Assembly: GCF_900167415.1 (NCBI RefSeq)
Contig: NZ_FUWU01000003.1
Location: forward strand, 1 to 64,000
Reading direction: 5' to 3'
Length of the DNA: 64,000 nt
From: Fibrobacter intestinalis
GTDB lineage: Bacteria; Fibrobacterota; Fibrobacteria; Fibrobacterales; Fibrobacteraceae
Shown piece by piece: positions 59,721 to 64,000 of the stretch. Below the pieces are notes generated by a model that saw only the letters and a list, made by a program, of their open reading frames with translations, did not search any database and was not told the origin of the DNA. Both the position numbers and the translations under genes were made by a program. Every line of letters begins with the position of its first letter. The first letter of the stretch is position 1.

Positions 59721-61835
59721 TTACTTTTTGACAGCGGTCATGGTCCTGCTTCCGGAACGAATCGTGTAAACGCCCGCTTTTAAATTTTGCAAATGCAGAA
59801 CATGACCCGATATGTCCGACGAAGAAAGTTCGCCTTTCCAAACCAGACGCCCCTGCATGTCATAAATTTTTGAAACGCCGCCAAACTTTTGTGAAGCAAC
59901 CTGCACACGCTGCGGAATGGAAGCGTCACTGCAACCCGTCGCAAAAATTTTAGAAATGTAAAATCCCGAAGCATTGCTGTTGAATTTCAAACGGGTCGAA
60001 GCATTACCGGCTTCCTTTTCCAAAGAAATCGACGTGGAAACCCAAGAGGCACTGCCCGCCTGAACTCCGTATTTGTAATCCACCCATTCCGCGCCCACGC
60101 CACCGATATTGACATAGGCCGTCGTATCGTCTGCGCTGTGCATGACAACCACCAAATCCGAACACTTGGCAAAATTATCCACCTGTTCCGCAGAAAACGC
60201 AAAATAGGCGTGCTTGTATCCGCAATCACCCTGATCACACCCCGCCTGTTTCACAAAAACATAACTTGAAACGCCATCGACCGTCGATGTTCCATAAACC
60301 GGAGTTGAAAGCGACGAGTCGGCGGACCAGCCTTCCGCCGTCGAAGTTTTGCTGTAATCCACAATCATCAGCGTGTCCGACGAAGACGGCTCCACATAAC
60401 TCGGGTCGCTCGTTTCATCGACACAAGTCTGCACACTTGGCGCGCTCGCCGTCTGGGTGTAAACGAGAGAAGTAATGGAACGAGCCGGCAACGCATAACA
60501 GCCCGCTATCGTGATATTTTTGCTTTTCGCTCCATTTTCCTTGGATTGCACCGCAAGAGCGACATTCATTCCCGAAACAGTCGGCGCATCTATGCGAATT
60601 TCGGTATTTCCTGTATTGACAAGCACCAGCGTCACCGAGTCGGCGTTTTCACTCTTAAAAGCGACGGTTTTCAAATCGCTTGCCGCCGATTCCGTCGAAA
60701 CGACACTCCAACCCGGATTCACAAATTTGGAGTAATGGCGCATCGCATGATATTCCGGAGAGATGACGATTTCGTCTTTTTCGCAACTTCCCCAGCCCGC
60801 AGTGCAAACGCCTATCAGCTGACCTTTGCCTTCGCCCCACAGCAATTCCCATGCGATATAGCCGCCGAGTTTTCCATCCGTAAATCCCACCTGCATAATG
60901 TGCGCGAGCCCGACCATGTAACTTTCCACACCGTTTTCCGCCATAGAGCAGAATTCCGTCATGATAATCGGTTTCGCATCCGAGCCGTAATTCTGGGCAA
61001 TCGCCTTCATCGGGCTGCGGAAATTTTCGGGATTTTTGTAATTCGCAAGAGAGTTGTCGTTGCCGTTTCCCGCATGGTACAGATGGTAAGCGTAACCGTC
61101 CAATTTAGAATCGTCCAGTTCCTTCATGTAGTTCTGAAAATTGCTGTAACCGATGCCGAGCGGCTCCGGTCCAAGAATTTTAGGGGCCCCCGAAACCGTG
61201 TTCATCGTATCGCGAACAGCGGCCAGAGCCTGCGCATAGCCCGCCATCGTAGAGGTTTCTGTCGGGCGAAAAAGCGTTTCTTCATACTTGGCAAACATAT
61301 CGGGTTCGTTCTGGATGCTGATGTAATCCGGAGCGATTCCCGCCGACTTATACGCCAAAAAGGAGCGTTTCCACCAGCTCGCAAACTCGCTATAGACGTA
61401 ATTCCCATAAGGATCTGAAGAAGACGACTTAAGAGTCCCCAAAGTAGAGTCCCCCACATTACCCATTACACTCCCGCTCGGCTTCAAACTCGCCGGAGCC
61501 GACCAGCTGGACATTTCGATTTTCAGATGAGAACCCAAACGCTGCTTTGCCGCCTGAACGATTTTCACGTCGTCAGCGATGCCTGTCGTATCTTCCTGTT
61601 TCCAGTTTCCGATGCGCAAAAGGGAAAGGTTCAATCCCGTAAATGCCGTATCGTAAAGAGCCTGTTGGTTTGCTTCCGAAAGGTGCGTGATCCAGCTCTG
61701 GTAATACACAACTCCGCCGCCAAAGCCCACAATTTTCTGAGCCGTTTGTTCGGGATTCACCGTCACCGTTGCCGCAAATGCAAAGGATGCGGCACATGCC
61801 ACACTCGCTAAAATTTTCCATTCTCGTTCAAGCAC
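59721..61835 (-). CDS. GH30 glucuronoxylanase with C-terminal carbohydrate-binding and sorting modules
   Basis: 704 residues. GTG start after AAGGAG and a signal peptide ending near FAFAA. GH30 catalytic domain with side beta domain (residues 25-470): GFGGGVVYYQSWITHL, acid/base Glu177 in SIQNEPDM and nucleophile Glu294 in MTEFCS, subfamily-8-like. A low-complexity linker (SYVEPSSS) leads to a beta-sandwich of CBM type (about 490-640), then a ~60-residue C-terminal module with VASQKFGGVSKIYDMQGRLVWKGEL ending in basic residues, the F. succinogenes-like sorting tail. It degrades glucuronoxylan outside the cell. Confidence 0.9.
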   Translation of the reverse strand: MLEREWKILASVACAASFAFAATVTVNPEQTAQKIVGFGGGVVYYQSWITHLSEANQQALYDTAFTGLNLSLLRIGNWKQEDTTGIADDVKIVQAAKQRLGSHLKIEMSSWSAPASLKPSGSVMGNVGDSTLGTLKSSSSDPYGNYVYSEFASWWKRSFLAYKSAGIAPDYISIQNEPDMFAKYEETLFRPTETSTMAGYAQALAAVRDTMNTVSGAPKILGPEPLGIGYSNFQNYMKELDDSKLDGYAYHLYHAGNGNDNSLANYKNPENFRSPMKAIAQNYGSDAKPIIMTEFCSMAENGVESYMVGLAHIMQVGFTDGKLGGYIAWELLWGEGKGQLIGVCTAGWGSCEKDEIVISPEYHAMRHYSKFVNPGWSVVSTESAASDLKTVAFKSENADSVTLVLVNTGNTEIRIDAPTVSGMNVALAVQSKENGAKSKNITIAGCYALPARSITSLVYTQTASAPSVQTCVDETSDPSYVEPSSSDTLMIVDYSKTSTAEGWSADSSLSTPVYGTSTVDGVSSYVFVKQAGCDQGDCGYKHAYFAFSAEQVDNFAKCSDLVVVMHSADDTTAYVNIGGVGAEWVDYKYGVQAGSASWVSTSISLEKEAGNASTRLKFNSNASGFYISKIFATGCSDASIPQRVQVASQKFGGVSKIYDMQGRLVWKGELSSSDISGHVLHLQNLKAGVYTIRSGSRTMTAVKK

Positions 61836-61873
61836 AAAAAACTCCTTTTTTAATGGCTTTTAGAAAAATAAAT

Positions 61874-62689
61874 TCATTCTTGGCAAAGGGATGCCGCCTT
61901 ATCTATATATTGCTGAAGAAAAGTCGAATCGGACAACGCTAAACGAAGCCATTCCGCCAAAGTGAACTTTTGATCCAATTCTCGGACAAGGCAAGAACAA
62001 TCCTTCTTCGAGGCCGCCAGCAAGCAAGAATCCATCAGATATTTTTTCAGCTCCGGCGTAAATTTTTCCGGCATACAAGAAAGGAACATCTCCATCAGCA
62101 GGGAATCTTTTTGCGCATCCTCCCGGCGAAGAATTTCCAACAATTTGCGCCAATTATCGCCCGCAATCAATTTCTGATAGCCGCAATCACAGATTTTTTC
62201 GGACTGTTTCCGCCCCAAATAGGGCAACAGTTCCACGGCACATTCCGCGACAACCACATTCTTGTATTCCGGCGATTCCAAAAGGAGCGCAGCAAAACCC
62301 TGCACCAAATCCGCATCGACGCCCAAAGCTTCTAGAGCCGCCGCCTCTTCCGGAGACAAAGCGATTTCTGGAACCTGAGCATCCTCGCTAACAGCCAGCG
62401 AACCGAGCGACGCCCCCGACTTCATCGCCGCATCGCATTCCGCCGACGCCTGTTTTACAAATTTAGAAAATCCCAAATCCTCTTTGCCGCGACGCATCTT
62501 GAGTTCAATCGCGTCAATCTGCGCTTGGGAATACTTGCGTTCCACCTTGGAAAAAACGCATTCGCAAAATTTTTCGGACGAGCCACCAGCCACGCAGCTT
62601 TCCACAAAATTGGACTCGACATTTTCCGAAAGAGCCGCCAGCGCCAACGAAACCGCAAAGAAAAGAGAAAGGAACATTCGGCAAATCAT
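61874..62689 (-). CDS. Secreted protein with three Cys-x-Cys repeats
   Basis: About 271 residues from ATG 62689. Signal peptide MICRMFLSLFFAVSLALAAL. Three related segments are visible: FVESCVAGGSSEKFCECVFSKVERKYSQAQ (residues ~28-57), VVAECAVELLPYLGRKQSEKICDCGYQKL (~150-178) and LMDSCLLAASKKDCSCLVRELDQKFTLAE (~225-252). Each has a Cys, 10-15 residues, then Cys-x-Cys. The Cys residues are likely disulfide-bonded or bind metal. No family assigned. Confidence 0.6.
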   Translation of the reverse strand: MICRMFLSLFFAVSLALAALSENVESNFVESCVAGGSSEKFCECVFSKVERKYSQAQIDAIELKMRRGKEDLGFSKFVKQASAECDAAMKSGASLGSLAVSEDAQVPEIALSPEEAAALEALGVDADLVQGFAALLLESPEYKNVVVAECAVELLPYLGRKQSEKICDCGYQKLIAGDNWRKLLEILRREDAQKDSLLMEMFLSCMPEKFTPELKKYLMDSCLLAASKKDCSCLVRELDQKFTLAEWLRLALSDSTFLQQYIDKAASLCQE

Positions 62690-63055
62690 GCAGCTATTAT
62701 AGAAAAGAATCGTTTCCTTTTCGCAAGCCATCTCGCTATTTCCGGGCGTTTCCCGCCTGCGGCGGGCCGCTCCCTAGCGTTATCGCCTTCGGCGTCCGTT
62801 CAGCCAAATTTCCAGAAATTTGTCCGAACCCATCCGGGCGTCGGTCGATTAGTTATTAGTTATTAGTTATTAGTTATTAGTTCCAACTCCTAACTTCCAA
62901 CTAACTTATTTCAGAAAAGTTCCGCCGCACACCTTGCCGCCATTTTTTAGAGTTCTTTCATTCCCAGGACTTTCCGATTTGTATATGCTTTCTATCGGCG
63001 GGTTCTTTTCCCGATTTCTTTTTTCAATAATCCTTAAATTTTATATGTTTATCGC
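62690..63055. other. Intergenic with heptamer tandem repeat
   Basis: About 365 bases. A GC-rich part (62750-62850) has GCCTGCGGCGGGC-type inverted repeats. It is followed by TTAGTTA repeated about 4.5 times (62849-62882) and two TTCCAACT/CTAACTTCC-like units. No gene is supported. The right part should hold the promoter of the S41 protease gene. Confidence 0.5.
62849..62882. repeat. TTAGTTA tandem repeat
   Basis: Four and a half consecutive copies of TTAGTTA. Such short tandem repeats can change copy number; a role here is unknown. Confidence 0.85.
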
Positions 63056-64000
63056 ATGAAATTCAAAACGTCATTTTCGTGCATCGTTTTTAAAACGATT
63101 TTCCTGATTACTTTTGCGGCGAGCGTCGCTTCGTCCGCAACTTCCAAATCCGAAAAGAAAGCCCCTGGCGATTTTTACGAGGAACTTTCCCGGCTGAACA
63201 AAGTTCTTTCGGAAATCAATTTGAAATATGTAGAAAGTGTGGATCCGGCGGAACTTTCCGAATCGGCGATTCAAGGAATGCGAAACATTTTGGATCCGCA
63301 TACGGCGGTTTTCGCCCCTAAGGATTACGAGGATTTGAAGGTTTCGACGGAAGGGGAATTCGGCGGCGTCGGCATTACGATTAGCCTTCGCGACAACATC
63401 CTCACGGTGATTTCTCCGTTGGCGGGAACGCCCGCTTTCAAATTGGGCATTCGAGCTGGCGACCGCATTATGAAGATCGGCGGCAAAGACACGAAGGGAT
63501 GGACTTTGGACGAAGCGGTTGGCGAACTCCGCGGAAAAGTCGGAACCGATGTGACGATAAGCATTGCACGAGCTGGCGTGACGGATTTGATGGATTTTAC
63601 CATTACCCGCGCGAAGATCGTCGTCCACGCCGTTCCTTACAGCGGAATGCTGACCAAGGATATCGGCTACATCAAATTGGCTTCGTTCTCCTTGAAAACC
63701 CGGGAAGAAGTCGTCGATGCCATTCAGCGTTTGCAGAAGCAAGGAATGAAAAAACTCGTTTTGGATTTGCGCTACAATCCGGGCGGACTTTTAAATCAGG
63801 CGGTGGAAATCGGCGAACTCTTTTTGAAAAAAGGGGATTTGATTGTCAGCACGCGTGGCCGGACACAACAGACAGAAAGTCGCGCCCATAAAAATGGAAT
63901 CGTGTCTCCGGATGTGCCGCTAGTCGTTCTGGTAAACCAAGGTTCGGCAAGTGCCGCAGAAATTGTATCCGGCGCTATCCAGGATTGGGACCGCGGTCTG
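63056..64000 (+). CDS. S41 family C-terminal processing protease, 3' end outside window
   Basis: 315 codons to the window edge, open. Signal peptide FKTIFLITFAASVASSA. N-terminal helical region (YEELSRLNKVLSEINLKYVESVDPAELSESAIQGMRNILDPHTAVF), a PDZ domain (FGGVGITISLRDNILTVISPLAGTPAFKLGIRAGDRIMKIGG) and the start of the S41 core with KLVLDLRYNPGGLLNQAVEI and the catalytic Ser in NQGSASAAEI. The catalytic Lys lies beyond the window. CtpA/Prc-type periplasmic protease. No clear Shine-Dalgarno. Confidence 0.93.
   Translation, partial: MKFKTSFSCIVFKTIFLITFAASVASSATSKSEKKAPGDFYEELSRLNKVLSEINLKYVESVDPAELSESAIQGMRNILDPHTAVFAPKDYEDLKVSTEGEFGGVGITISLRDNILTVISPLAGTPAFKLGIRAGDRIMKIGGKDTKGWTLDEAVGELRGKVGTDVTISIARAGVTDLMDFTITRAKIVVHAVPYSGMLTKDIGYIKLASFSLKTREEVVDAIQRLQKQGMKKLVLDLRYNPGGLLNQAVEIGELFLKKGDLIVSTRGRTQQTESRAHKNGIVSPDVPLVVLVNQGSASAAEIVSGAIQDWDRGL

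Noticed and set aside
60546-61418. 290-codon plus-strand frame
   Set aside because: Opposite the GH30 xylanase gene with catalytic residues identified on the other strand.
63071-63742. 223-codon minus-strand frame at the right edge
   Set aside because: Shadow of the S41 protease coding sequence.

Overview
The window looks like a chromosome segment of a Fibrobacter-like bacterium (Fibrobacterota, cellulose-degrading gut lineage). This is inferred from gene content, not from a database match. The signs are secreted plant-wall enzymes with Ser-rich linkers (a CBM11-GH5 lipoprotein, a GH30 xylanase, a CE1-type esterase), several surface proteins ending in sorting-domain-like beta modules, a type IV pilin, and moderate GC housekeeping genes mixed with AT-rich acquired islands.

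Layout. 1-0.3 kb: 3' end of an IS3-type transposase. 0.4-8 kb: a B12-binding radical SAM protein, two secreted proteins in one operon and a GH5 glucanase. 9.2-31.7 kb: a surface-polysaccharide locus of the ABC-transporter type (aminotransferase, ATP-grasp, Gfo/Idh/MocA oxidoreductase, polyprenyl-phosphate glycosyltransferase, Wzm, Wzt, methyltransferases, about seven glycosyltransferases, a GT-C-like membrane protein and a sulfatase-fold membrane protein). This locus is interrupted by accessory genes: a membrane-anchored barnase-like RNase, a broken HigA/ImmA antitoxin, fragments of AlbA-type regulators and a complete hipBA module.

31.7-41.2 kb is the most unusual part. A single complete type IV pilin gene (39609-40061, minus strand) is followed by an array of promoterless, leaderless pilin C-terminal cassettes: six recognisable copies plus a possible remnant. 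Four cassettes sit in two convergent pairs around a shared terminator, and a third pair has one decayed member. Each intact cassette begins at the same codon (Tyr47 of the pilin) with an invariant DNA motif, TACGTGAAGWTGCA. A tyrosine recombinase gene is transcribed divergently from the intact pilin. AbiE-type, ATPase/DUF234, DUF3791-DUF3990-DUF3791 and DUF3800 genes lie between the cassettes. The arrangement is that of a shufflon or pilin-inversion system: inverting the DNA between the motif in the expressed gene and the motif of any plus-strand cassette would fuse the constant pilin N-terminus to a different C-terminus. I know of no description of such a system in this phylum.

41.2-64 kb: a HAD phosphatase, an LpoB-type and a TPR lipoprotein, an outer-membrane-like protein, a CE1 esterase, then a tightly packed minus-strand run gltX - zinc-ribbon protein - WYL regulator - queA - GH57/DUF3536 - DNA methyltransferase - candidate restriction enzyme - cysS. 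After this come a rubrerythrin/Fur-family pair, TrmO, a GH30 xylanase, a Cys-repeat secreted protein and the start of an S41 C-terminal processing protease that runs off the end. No tRNA, rRNA or CRISPR array was seen.
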